Below, piece after piece: positions 48,552-60,249 of a stretch of DNA of 64,000 bases. The position numbers and the translations under genes were made by a program. The notes below the pieces were generated by a model, which saw only the letters and a program-made list of their open reading frames with translations, was not told the DNA's origin and ran no database searches. Positions within the stretch are counted from its first letter, which is position 1, and every line of letters begins with the position of its first letter. Location: the NCBI GenBank assembly GCA_000711775.1, contig ARYC01001184.1, forward strand, positions 23,138 through 87,137. The letters are read 5' to 3'. The stretch is from Oxytricha trifallax. Lineage: Eukaryota; Ciliophora; Spirotrichea; Sporadotrichida; Oxytrichidae.

Positions 48552-48708
48552 ACATTTGAAAACACAATTAGAGTAAATTCACATTCAGTTGTTGGAAAAT
48601 TTGGTACTTTCAGGTATAAATTTAAAGCAATAAGAGCCTTAGAGTTTTATATTGGTCAGTAAAAAATCAAAATATAATAGGGGATAAAGAGTTTGGTTTA
48701 AATTCTGA
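48552..48708 (+). CDS. Short Gln/Leu-rich coding fragment
   Basis: After a TGA, the frame reads KHLKTQLEQIHIQLLE, then LSGINLKQQEPQSFIL and KSKYNRGQRVWFKF, to TGA 48706-48708. The amphipathic Gln/Leu helix looks genuine. No start codon is visible and no partner was identified. Confidence 0.3.
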
Positions 48709-49089
48709 AAGATTTAGGGTGTATGTGAGCAGAGACTCTTCACTTATAACAAAACTCTCAAGTATATGTTGCAATAATTCCATATCTTAATTTTAATATT
48801 TAATTATTCTTTATTCTTTTCAAAATGACATATGTTAATTGTTACTCTTCTCCTGGTTTTATGATGATTTTCTATAATTTTCATTTCTTAATAACTTTGA
48901 TATTATGATTTTGTTAGCTAAACTTAAATGTATATATATTATTTCTATATTCTTATCATGAAATACAGTTATTTTTTGTATTCATTTTTTCTTACAGTAC
49001 CTAATTAACATTTATCGTTATTGAACCTATCAATGATGTTAGCAGTCCTAAGGTTTTAATCTTTAATTATCTTTATCATCATTTTCTTG

Positions 49090-50330
49090 AGTTTCTTGAA
49101 GTTTTTCAATTAATTCCTTTAACATACCTTGTATTTTTGCCAGTATTTGTGCTCTTTTGTTATCTACATTTCATTGATCCTTATAGGATCATTTTTATCA
49201 TTATTTTTGTACCTTTCTTTCCTTTTATTACTTGCCTTTTTATTACTTGGTTAATTTCTTTGAGATATGATTTAATATTACCAACATCTGATAAAGTAAA
49301 TGATATTGATATTTTTAATTTTAAGGTTGTGTATAGCTCTCTGATATTTGAAATCTTGAACTTTCTTATTTTCCTTGACGCTACGCTTTTATACGTCTTT
49401 GTTATTATTCTGGCTAGTTTTATTCCCATTAAAGAAGATAATTTTACTAATGTTCTCAATTTTGGTTTTCTTTAATTATCTCATTGGCGTTTAACTTAAA
49501 TGCTCATATGTTTACAATTCTTTGTATGCTTTTTGAAATGCCTTTATCTTCAAAGTGGGTTCTTTCATCATTGGATTTGTTTATTCTAGTTTTTCTTAAG
49601 ATTTCCCTTGGACTTTTTAATTTTTTATTAGATATTCTATACATTCGGCTTTTTGTTGAATGATATTTACGCTCCCTCTCTCTTTTCAATTATGATCATC
49701 TACCTAATCTCTATACTTTGATTAACAGATAATTACATTAATTCCCTTTTATTAGCTAATTTCATGTCAACTGGCTTTATCATAGATATACTTTTGTCAT
49801 ATCTTGAACGCTTTTAAGGTTTATATTATTTGTAAAATTTAATGTATTTAATTTTTTTATGGCAATATTTTTAATTAAACCATAAATAAATGCTTAATTT
49901 ATTCCTATTTACATAGGAGATTGATGAGATTATTGATTATAAATCATACCTGGATAAAATGTCTTGAATTTAATACTTTTTTACTAAGCTTCGACCTGCC
50001 ATTCCCTCTAATTCATGTTCATTTATGTCTCGCTTCACGATTATCTAAAGTTTTATGGCATCTTAATCTTTATTTTCATTTCATTTTATTGGTTACTTGT
50101 TATCATTTAATACGTAACTGTCTATTTTTCACTTCCTTAACTGCTTTTTGATATTTTGCAATTAAGCTAAGTTTTGTAGGTTTAATTAGTCTTACCAATT
50201 TTGATTTTACGGGCCGTATTGCTTGTTTTAACACAGGCTAAATTGAGATTTATCCTAAGTTATTGGTTTAAATGATAATCTAAATCGGTTTACTCTTCTT
50301 TTTGGGAAGTCAGATACCTGATATTCTAGT
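49090..50330 (-). CDS. Basic Lys/Arg/Gln-rich coding tract
   Basis: Unrecognised. Minus-strand pieces in different frames: about 50310-50120 RFRLSFKPITQDKSQ, then NQNWQDQLNLQNLAQLQ; 49689-49504 KRERERKYHSTKSRM, RKTRINKSNDERTH, ending with TGA; 49459-49090 SRKIRKFKISNIREL, then DVGNIKSYLKEINQ. The complementary strand is hydrophobic. In style it resembles the tracts at 1.3-4.6 and 26.9-29.9 kb. Frame changes are unexplained. The coding call rests on composition only. Confidence 0.35.
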
Positions 50331-50434
50331 ATAAGTTCATGTAAATGACAGAAGCATTTTCTGGAACTTTCGATTCCTTTTATTGTAACTGATTTATCAA
50401 AATCAGCTTATTAAATTCATCTTGTCTTGTATCA

Positions 50435-50460
50435 AGCAGGCATCACATATGATGCCTGCT
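50435..50460. repeat. Perfect 11-bp hairpin
   Basis: AGCAGGCATCA, a 4-base loop CATA, then TGATGCCTGCT. It lies 20 bases outside the left inverted copy of the ARM-like gene's 5' end. No T-run or known RNA element accompanies it. Confidence 0.75.
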
Positions 50461-50479
50461 ATTTAGAATAAGGAAGGGT

Positions 50480-50895
50480 TATTAATAAAATACATTCAAA
50501 ATGGGGAAAATGTAAATTAAAAATACAAAACTAATTAGAAATATAAATAACTGCCACTAATTAGAAAACTTTTAAGATAAAAATACATATAACTTAATCC
50601 AACTGCCTTATTTCTAGAGTAAACTTTGGATTATTTTTTTAGTCCAACTGTAATTAATTAAATGGAAATAGATAACATTTTTATTTTAACATTTTTTCTC
50701 CAATTCCATTCTCGTTTAGCGCAGTGTCTCTAGTTGTTGCAGTTGCTTCTGTAAAATGCTATCTTCACTGTATCTTCAGGGTATCTTCAGGATATCTTCC
50801 CGAATTTTTAATGCAGTTTTGCTAAAGTTGTTAATAGTCTATTTAGTTTAAAGCATTTTGTTCAGCCATTAAGTAAGTACTTTCATTACTGTGAT
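50480..50895 (+). repeat. Inverted duplicate of the ARM-like gene's 5' end (left arm)
   Basis: 416 bp that match, inverted, 55666-56081. On the plus strand it carries about 180 bp of upstream DNA and then a frame from ATG 50662: MEIDNIFILTFFLQF, HSRLAQCLQLLQLLL, FTVSSGYLQDIFPNF, SLKHFVQPLSKYFHY. The match ends after CATTACTGTGAT at 50895. Three differences compared within the coding part (GCTTCT/GCTACT, CCG/CCA, CAG/CAA) are all synonymous in this frame, with TAG as Gln. The segment therefore evolved as coding sequence and is an N-terminal MDS-like copy in inverted orientation at the 3' side of the gene. Confidence 0.85.
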
Positions 50896-53800
50896 AGATT
50901 ACTTTCTCCCAAAATTCTTTGACTAATTCATTAATTTTATTGTCCTCCTTCTCCTTAATCTTTGAAAGTAGATCCATGATATTGTATTTTGTAAGATGCC
51001 AATGAAATTTTGATGTGGTACAGAGACTCATCAAAGTTCTTAAAATTGAAGTTAAAATTTGTAGTTTACGGAGATCATAGAAATCAGCAGAGTCTATGTG
51101 GATTTGGTCGTTTAGAGCTTGAGTGAATGTCTAAACATTGCTGTCGTCTATTTACACTATCTTTTCTGCTAGTTTAATCAGATAGAATACTGAGTCCTTT
51201 TACAATATGAGCTGATGAAGCTAGATAAACTCAGCACAGTTTTATATAATCTTTACCACTTAATATACTTATCTAAACACTGAATTATCCCCATTCTCAA
51301 TGAATTAAGTGAGATACTTGAATATTTCTCCAGACAGCTCATTTTCCAAAATATTCTGACAATTAAGTTTCTTCTTAGTTGAAGCTGATTTATACAGTAT
51401 CTTAATCGTCATGCATAATGAAAACCTTATGGCATCTATCTTCCTGAGTGGAGTGTCTTCATTCTCAAAGAAATAATAGTCGAAATACTGAGTGTGATTT
51501 TAAGATGAAGAGTTTTGTGAGGAGCCACTAGGAATCGAAGAACCTAGACCGCCCAAAGCTTGAAGATTTAACAAATCTTGTTAAGTTATGTTCGAAGAAT
51601 GAGCTTTTGCAATTTTATTGGTCTCTGTGTGATTTCCATTATCTAAAATACCAACTGTAATTTGGCCTGAAGCTTCTCTAGGCTTAGTTTAGTGAGACAA
51701 TACGGTGCTCACTGAATTTGAATGAACCATGTTTAATTACTGATTGAGGTTCATGTTTTAAGATTTAAAAGATGGGATATCATAGAAGTAACTTTCCTTC
51801 ATATGTAATACACTGGAATACTTGTGTAAGTTGGTTAGTAAAAAAGAAGTCAAACTCTGGATTGTATTGGGCTACAAATCTTTGCCAACATTTTTGTCTA
51901 TTGATATATAGAGCAGGTATAAAAACCTTAGGTTCATCTATGAGTCTAAATCAAAACCTGAGTAGTCTATTAATAATTGGGCCAGACTTAGTCTCCTATT
52001 GAAAATGTACTCTGGATTGGTTTTAATCAAAATATTGGTAATTGCTATTATTAAACTGTATTTTGTTGATTTCTTGAGTAGTTCAGAAAAAGTGTCCAAA
52101 TTCTCTTCATCCATCTAATTTTAAAAGTTTGTTGAAGATACTGTCTCTTTACTGTCTTCCAGTGATTTTATAACTTACTAAAGAATTTTCATGACTGTCA
52201 CTATGTTGCTTTCTTCTTTATCTTTCCAGACTGATTTAGGTTCAGTAAGTTTAATTAATGTGCTGGCAATTAGATACTTAATAGGAATCTTGGTTTACAT
52301 GAGTGTATTCTTGAGGCAATCGCTTAAATTATCTAAGCTCTTGTTCTCCACATTAGTACCATTTATGATTTTGTTGAAGATAATGCTCAGGGATTAATCG
52401 TTTAATATGTCTGGGAAAAGTACTGTAATTTTTGAAGCTTCAATAGAGACGAAGTGATTCCCTTAACCAGAGAGATGTTATCATGGATTCCTAGCATTTC
52501 AACAAAGCGGTTAATAATTTCATTGTTATTGAGACTTGTGTAAAGCATCGGGAAGTTCATTAAGTATTTAAAGAAATCAACTAAGTAAAGCATAATTTCT
52601 AAAATCAAAGGATCAGTCTTTTACTTATAATGAGTCTTTAAGAATTGCACACAGCTACCAAAAATAATTTAATAGAATTTAGAGGCTCTAAATAAAGCAT
52701 TGTTTTCAACTTTCTTAATAATCATAATAATAACTCTGACAAAATAGTAAAAGTAAAGGTCTTCATTAGCTTTCTCATAAGCAGATATTATGAATTTAAA
52801 AATGCTTTCAAGCATTTATTGATTTGTAATTTCCTATAGATACTGTAGATGTCCAAGAATTTTAATTATCTTAAACCATATAGTCTTGGTGAAAGCTGTC
52901 GAATCCACTTCAAGTATTCTCAATATATCATCTGTAATTTTTTTATCTATTTTATCTATGTTTTTTATCACAAGTTGTTCTATGATCATTAAATATCTTT
53001 CCTATCGAATAGTCTATTAATTAATCACTAAATTGCCTTTTGACAGCAAGCTTAACTTTGACAAAATCAAGTCTTATTTCTCTAAATTTCATTGCCTAAC
53101 AATTTCTGGAGTACAAGATTCAATCAATCTTGCTCTAAAATTACTAATCCATCCTTTTACTCTATTCTAGTCTAGTTTGTTCTGAATTGAACTAAAGCAT
53201 ATTATAATGTTCACAATAATAATCGCTAATTCATCATTGTTTTAATAGCTTTGCAGCAAGTTATCAGCCATCACAATTAATTTGAGAAAAGGAAAGTTAT
53301 TATGCATTCATCTAGCTCTACTTAGTGATTATAGGCGAAGTATATGATCAATGCGTTGTTCACAGTTTCTTGATTAAGGATTTAAGGGTCTAGAGCCAAT
53401 TCTTTAATGTTCATCATATTTGTTAAGCAAAATAGAGCATCAATGTTTATCTAATAAAAAAAGAATTTAATAAAAAAGTTGTAATTACACATGGCTAAAG
53501 GTCCTTAGATAGAGTCATAGCTTCTTTAATAAACTCAACTGCATTAGTTTTTAGCACTTTTTCATGAGCTTATGGCTAGGCATGAATAGAAGCAATCATT
53601 TAAGAAAGTAATCTAAGAGTATTTGAAACTACAATCATTTTCTTATCTATATTCATAGTTATCATCTTCTATGAAAAGTTCACAACCAGCTTTATTTAAT
53701 CCTATAAATATCTTTAAAGATTCTATCAAAATTACAGTAATGTTTTCTCTTTTAAAGAAGTTTCTCTCATACTTAAGATTAAAGAATATCTCACACACTA

Positions 53801-55898
53801 TTATTCTCAGTGAGAAATTGAGAACTTAATCGTCGAAATCTTTCATGTTGAATTCAAAATCTTTAGCAAGTACCAATGACAGGAAGTCTAGTAAGTGGTC
53901 TATCTTTATCAATATTATCAAGAGCTACAATGTTATGATTAAGAATTATCAATAAAATTTACATTCTTAAGATTTTTAGTTGTTTTCAAAATGGCACTCA
54001 AGAAGTATTTAAACAATGGGTACTGAGTATCATCCATAGTTTGAATTAGTTAAATCAAACAGAACAAAAGAGCTTTTAAACAGTGATCAATCATCTCTGA
54101 TATATCTTTCTCATTTGCACTTCCTCCTACATTAACATTATTCTTCTCGGGAGATTGTTGAGATATTTTCACCAAAAACTTAGAGCATTCAGAGAACAAA
54201 TCCACCTTAGTTTTAAAATCAATTTTCTGATTCTTAAGAGCTATTTTATAGATTTTCTTCAAATCTTAATAAATCAGATGCATGTATTTCTTATTAAGTG
54301 CTATATTTACCAATCCAAATAATTCTACTTCTTCGTTTGCTTCACTAAGTTTTTCATAGAGCTCATTGATATTTTTCTTAAATTAAGTATAGAATCCGCT
54401 CTTTATCAAATTCTTATGATTATCTTCCAATGCAGATGCTGAAACTATAAGCACAATTATTTTCCTAAAAATTTTCTAATCATCTCTCATAGATTCATCT
54501 TTGTAAGTTTTATATAAGAGTTTTAAGAATTCTTTTGGCAATACTCTGGGTTCTGTAAGATTGAAGTTCAAATTGAAGATTTTGTTTTATTAGTGATACT
54601 TTATTCTCTAGAATGATCTTATCTGAATACAGCAAGATAGTTGAATCATACACTAAAAAGATAGTTAAAAACTTATTCATTCTTACATTTTGAGCAGTCT
54701 AGTTCATTTCTTGTCTTTTTGAAGCTACTTACTTTCTCCAAGAAATTCAAGAAATATTTCATGATTGTGTCCATCTACTCGTTATTCACCATTTTATTGA
54801 TATTATCAACAACTACGTCGAAATCCTTGAAGTTTTTGAGATTTAAGATAAAGTATTCACTGTTGTACTCATCAAGTCTAGCAGCCAGTCTACTCAATGC
54901 TAATGCACTCATTTTAAGAGTTTCCTTATTCTGGCTTTTAAGTTTCTCAAAGGTGTATTCTATTAAATTCATGTTTTTAAATACTAGCAAGGCTATCTCC
55001 TTCTCTTTGGTGAAAAGTGTGATTAACTCCAACATAATATTTACTATTTAGCTGTCCTCAAAAGAGATTATATTATCTGTGATGATTTAAATCAATTTCT
55101 TGATTATTTCCTTGCTTGGCTTCTTCAAGATTATGTTGTAGAATAGTATAAGTGAAGAGTATATCAGATTTTTTACAATTTCCATGTTTTATTGATAAGT
55201 TTGAACTGCTAGTTATTGTGTGTGCTGCACTGTGTTTTACTAAAGTAGATTATTTTACTCCTGATTATTAGACTAAATGAGGGTTTATTGCTGAATTGAT
55301 GGGTCCATCAAGAGTTAAGGTTGCATTTATTGGTGCTCATCAGCTATTTATTTCCAGTTTTGAAGGATATGGAAGGCAAAATCACGGGTCTCGTGGAAAA
55401 TTGACACTGATTTGGAAAGAGTGTAGATGTTCGAAAAAGCAAGCAAAGCTATTGATTTTGTCACATTTGGTAGCTAGTCATTCTAGATAATCTCCTCAAG
55501 ACTTTAAAAGAACTTGAGATTTTCTTTGCCTTTCTCCAAGTCTTTCAATGAAGATAAATTTAATACTCCAATTAACACTGCCAATAGTGTGACTTGAGTT
55601 GGTTGTGCTCTTTATCTAACTTGAAAATCTTTCCCATAGCTCACTTTGATTGTGATGAAATTGACATCACAGTAATGAAAGTACTTACTTAATGGTTGAA
55701 CAAAATGCTTTAAACTAAATAGACTATTAACAACTTTAGCAAAACTGCATTAAAAATTTGGGAAGATATCCTGAAGATACCCTGAAGATACAGTGAAGAT
55801 AGCATTTTACAGTAGCAACTGCAACAACTAGAGACACTGCGCTAAACGAGAATGGAATTGGAGAAAATGTTAAAAATAAAAATGTTAACTGATTCCAT
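50765..55898 (-). CDS. Large ARM/HEAT-like helical repeat protein with short introns
   Basis: The minus strand encodes about 1,600 residues of leucine-rich amphipathic helices. N-terminal part: QLLLQNAIFTVSSGY, HFVQPLSKYFHYCDV, VTLLAVLIGVLNLSS, KSIALLAFSNIYTL. A Gln-rich linker lies near 55300-55190. Then ITLFTKEKEIALLVF and MSALALSRLAARLDE, and on to LVKEFWEKVI near 50900. Three introns of 34-38 nt with GT..AG ends restore the frame exactly. The right-arm start (ATG 55898) is one base out of frame with the body, while the left-arm copy (ATG 50662) is in frame. The minus strand runs open to TGA 50765-50767, but the last 130 bases lie inside the inverted copy and may not be the real C-terminus. 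ARM/HEAT-type is inferred from the helical pattern; the family is not identified. Confidence 0.75.
53451..53488 (-). other. Intron, 38 nt
   Basis: Minus strand GTAATTAC to TTTATTAG. Removing it joins ...SKDLQPC to INIDALFCLTNMM in frame. Confidence 0.8.
53925..53962 (-). other. Intron, 38 nt
   Basis: Minus strand GTAAATTT to CATTGTAG. Removing it joins ...LKTTKNLKN to LLIILIKIDHLLDFL in frame. Confidence 0.85.
54653..54686 (-). other. Intron, 34 nt
   Basis: Minus strand GTAAGAAT to CTTTTTAG. Removing it joins ...TRNELDCSK to LYDSTILLYSDKI in frame. Confidence 0.85.
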
Positions 55899-56081
55899 TT
55901 AATTAATTACAGTTGGACTAAATAAATAATAAAAAGGTTACTCTAGAAATAAGGCAGTTGGATTAAGTTGAATGTATTTTTATCTTAAAAGTTTTCTAAT
56001 TAGTGGCAGTTATTTATATTTCTAATTAGTTTTGTATTTTTAATTTACATTTTCCCCATTTTGAATGTATTTTATTAATAT
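55666..56081 (-). repeat. ARM-like gene 5' end (right arm of the inverted repeat)
   Basis: Complement of 50480-50895. Here the coding part continues directly into the body of the gene (KYFHYCDVNFITIKV). Near the start codon the T-runs differ from the left arm by a net single base, leaving ATG 55898 out of frame with the body. The outer 180 bp, probably upstream untranslated sequence and the promoter, are also conserved between the arms. Confidence 0.85.
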
Positions 56082-58540
56082 AGCCATGTTTATACTAGTG
56101 CTTTTATTGAGTACTGAGAAAGGTTAATAAAGATATAAACGTATGTTTAATCTATTAACTATTTTATTTAAAACTAAATTATTAGTCCTTTATATTATTA
56201 CCAAATCTGCTTATTGTTAATATATATGCAAATCAATTCTTGTGTTTATTATAAATAGAGTTCTCTAATTGAATTTATATCTATATTTTATAATTCACGC
56301 CCTTTTGTATATTTGTCATCATCATCGATCATTATATATATTATTTCATAATTCTTTTGATAGTTTCATTATTTTACTGAAATTTTAATCATAAAAGTCA
56401 TTAAAATACTAATTATATATATGGAAAAGAGTTACTCTCTTTTACAAAAATATATATACATATACATTTTGATTTAAATATACACTTACTTTTACAAACA
56501 TTTTGTAATAAATTTCAAATCAATTTATAATAAGCAAAGACATTTATACCATAAAGTACTAATTATCTATCTTATTCTCTTAATACAATTAATTAGCGTA
56601 TGAATTTATGATACAGTAAATTATATAAAGTTTATAATCTTTTATTCTACTGCAGTAATTGTACAATAATATTCAATACAATTTATTTGGATACATTTTT
56701 ATAATTAAAAACAAAGCGTATTGAAATATTTAATTTTTAATTTATCTTGTAAAATTTAACTCATTTATTGCCATAAGAGGATAATTAGATTTCTCAAATT
56801 AAATTTATCATTTTACTTTCTACTTAACTGATAACAAAAAAAAGATGTAGCGGATTGAAAAAACTGATGAGAGTTATAAAACATTATTCCTCCTCGAGAT
56901 TTTTGTCAAGTAATGTTAATAAAAGTATAACTTAAACCCGTATTGGTCATGATAATATCTCATCCCTAGTTTCAATAATTTTCACAATATTTTCTCCTTA
57001 GTTTAGGAAATAAAATTATCACAGCTATTTATTATGACTCTAGTTGCATCACTATTAAAGGAGTGTTTTAGCACCCCTTTACTTTTCATCTATAATTAAG
57101 ACTATTCAGTCAGGTCTTGTTTCAACAGTCGATTAGTTAATTGAACAAAATTCTCAAACAATAAAAAAATCCCTTTATATTTACTACTCCTTCAGACAAG
57201 AAGTTCTCATTATAAATAAAACTTAGATAACTGATAAAAAATTATTAACAGATATATCTTTACAATACTAAAATAACATTTAAATTATTTATGTTTTTGA
57301 ATTTTTATTCATACAGTTAAATTAAATTAAGCTTACTATTGAAAGGTTTCCCTACTTAGCTTACTCACAAAGATTGAGATGAACTTATAAGCACTTTATG
57401 ACTAGATTATTTTCTAACATCTATAGACTTATGAAATCAAAGTAGGCACTTGCAACTTGAACATTTAACCTAAATCTTTAAGAATATCTTCACTATTTAT
57501 TCGATTTAACTAAGAGAGCAAAACGGAATTTATTTAATCTAATTTTTCAGTAATTAACTTATTTTTTAAATTGATTGATTATTATTGAATATCTCTACAT
57601 AATTTTAATTAAATCTCATCTCAAGCTAATATCATTAAAACAATCCTTAAATGAAATATAATTTCATATTAATGATAATATTATTGAATATTTAGAATAA
57701 AAATTTTCTTTGCTAAAATAATCTAATTACATACTAGGCAAAGTTAATAACTAAGTCGATATTCTGAAATTTTTACCTCAAAATAAGTTTGCTAAATAAT
57801 TACTTAAATAAACTTTGAACTCGAAGAGCAACATGTTTTATGATAATTTATTTTTATTTTATTTAATTAAGAATTTAATATATTTAATGAATATTTTTAG
57901 CAAAGTAAAGGAAGAAGAAGTATCAATGAAGCCTATATATAATTTTGCCTCAAATCAGTTAATATATTAATAATGATAAAATGTAAGAAAAAAGGAAATT
58001 AATCTATTTTTTATCAAATGACTTTTACAGAAAATTGATATATTAAATTAATATTGGTAAAATGATTCTGTAATATAAAAGAAGTATTAAAATTCATAAG
58101 AAATTATTATATAAAATGAATATGTTTTGCAAATAAACTACACATCCATATTTTTGAAATTAAGAAAGTCATAGAAAGATTTAAGAAACTTACAAATTTA
58201 GTTAGAATGAATACTTATATCTGCAATTGCTATTTAGATTATATAAATAAAGCAAGCAATATACAAGATAAAGATATAATGAAGGAGTTAAAATAATGAT
58301 TTTTTACTTTATAAGTTTTATTTGAAATATGGTTTCTTCTTTAATAAAAAAATTTCGGCTTTAATTATTCAATAATATTATTATGGAATATCTTTTTTTA
58401 TATATCAAAATAAGCTAATTCAAAAGACCTAACATTTTTATCAAATTAGATAAAGCTGGGAGTTGATCAATTTTAAAAACATAAATTGTAATTATGAATA
58501 TTAGAAGAAACAAAGAAAGAATATAATAATGTGAAATTGT
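56082..58540. other. AT-rich stretch without a supported gene
   Basis: About 2.4 kb of AT-rich sequence. No protein-like frame, inverted repeat or TBE match was noticed. Confidence 0.4.
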
Positions 58541-58589
58541 AAAAGATTGAGGCTTAAGAATGATCTTTTGATTTAAAGTAGAAAAATCT

Positions 58590-59220
58590 AAATCGATTAT
58601 TCACTCTACATGGTAATTAAACAATGAATATTTAGCTACTACTCTAGTTGGTTTATTCATTCCTACTCTGGAGGTGCAAATATATCATTCTTAAAGGTAG
58701 AGATCATGGATGAGAAGAAAGCTTTCAAACCTAAGTGATTAAGTATATATAAATACAATATTACCTGATATTTCAGTCACCAATCTCTGCGAGGTTATTA
58801 AGTAATATTTAAATTTTGGGGTTTAATTTTCATATAAGAAATTACAATTGAACAAGCTTCCACAAATAAGCTTCCCCTTTTGTGTTTTTTGTTTAAAAAA
58901 AAGGAGAGTATCGCAGAGAAGCAATAGAAATGAAGATTTATAGATGCAAGACTTCCTTATAAGCAAAATCTGGCTTGCAGGGCCTATGAAGTATGGATCC
59001 TTATATCTCTAGTTGTTTTGGTTTATAACTATATAGTGATAACTTGGAACTGGAATACGAAAGATAATTTGCAATAGTTTAAAGAGAGTAAAATTAAGAC
59101 TATGTAACAAGTAAGAAAGAGAACTTTGTGAGGATATCTTAAATCACGATGAAATGAACTTCGATGCTGATGTTGGCTCAAAGAGATAAAAATATTGGCC
59201 CTGTTATATAACTAAACTAA
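58590..59220 (+). pseudogene. TBE 22-kDa gene, remnant
   Basis: Matches include a VGLFIPTLEVQIS-like block near 58640, a GRILAT-like block near 58880, and MNFDADVGSKR near 59155, which corresponds to MNIDAGAGSKR of the better copy. Frames are broken throughout. Confidence 0.6.
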
Positions 59221-59259
59221 GAAAAGAAAATAAGCTAAATCATTTTAAGCTCTTGTTTA

Positions 59260-60200
59260 ATATGTGATTTTATTCATTCATTTAAATCTAATTCTTATTA
59301 TTAACCGTTCATTATTCTTATCATGCACTTTCCTTATCTAAACTTACTATTTTGCAGATTATTTTAATCAAATCTTTAGGATAGTCTTGTGTTATGTGAT
59401 TAAGCAGCAGTTATTTTACTTGAAGTTGATATTCATTTAACTTGAGTCGAATTATTTTCTATTAAATTTTAAGCTAAATTGAATGTGTTTCACACTAATC
59501 ATATTATTACTATTACTTAAACTGCTTAGTCATGTGAACTAAAAGGGTATAAACTGAATTGATTTTCTTCCCTGTATTAATCACTTTGCTTGTGTAAAAA
59601 GTTATTGACTGCTCTCGCTTTACCTTAATAGAGCGAGAATTTATAATCACACAGAAGGATATGATAAAAGGTAAAGTTTGTCACCCTTACAATTTTTAAC
59701 TGGCACTAGTGTAGATATTGCCTTTAAAAGTTAATACTTTTGATGCCAAGATTTACTAATAAAGATATTAAAGTAAAACGCAAATTCATAATGAAATTGA
59801 TATTATTAACAACAAGCCTCTGCATTTAATCATAAATATATTTTTAATTAAAAGTATAAGTGCATATCGAAGTCAATTACTCTGATGGTGATAATTTTGA
59901 AAATAATACCATTTCTACTATAAATTTAGTAGATGGTCTATGTAGAGATATGCATGTGAATATTTAAGAGGAAACATTAAAGATTTTTGGTGGATTAAAG
60001 TCAGCCTAATACTTAAATGACTTCGAGTTGCAGAAGAGTAAATATCAAATTGAAAATCTGTAGGATATTATCAAATGCCATTAATGAAGTTCTAAACCAC
60101 TAGCAAACAGTGATACCTTCCAACTCTTGCCTAGGATCTCTCCTATTATTGAATAATGTAGCACTTGTATAATATGATGTATTTTGATACTCAATCCATG
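59260..60200 (-). pseudogene. TBE 42-kDa transposase, remnant
   Basis: Minus-strand fragments include an SRSIKVKRE-like stretch (near 59620, complement of CTCTCGCTTTACC, matching the PRSIN block), the first Asp region (near 59780) and an NGIIFKII-like region (near 59910). Many frame breaks occur, and the catalytic Glu block is not recognisable. Confidence 0.6.
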
Positions 60201-60249
60201 CCTAAGATTTAGTATTTATTTCTTATTTGAATTAATCTTATTAAATTCA

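Larger units (their letters stand above)
58540..60210. mobile_element. TBE remnant (22-kDa and 42-kDa parts only)
   Basis: Broken copies of the 22-kDa gene (+) and 42-kDa transposase (-) lie in the normal convergent order. The 57-kDa part and both TIRs were not found. The sequence is more diverged than that of the copy at 39025. Confidence 0.65.

Noticed and set aside
50765..50895. Minus-strand reading of the left arm as the true C-terminus of the ARM-like gene
   Set aside because: Not fully rejected, but differences between the arms are synonymous only in the opposite-strand frame; in this frame two of them change the amino acid, so it is probably a shadow.
55296..55490. Plus-strand open frame with good start and length
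   Set aside because: The opposite strand here is the Gln-rich linker and N-terminal helices of the ARM-like gene, in frame with the rest, so the plus-strand frame is a shadow.
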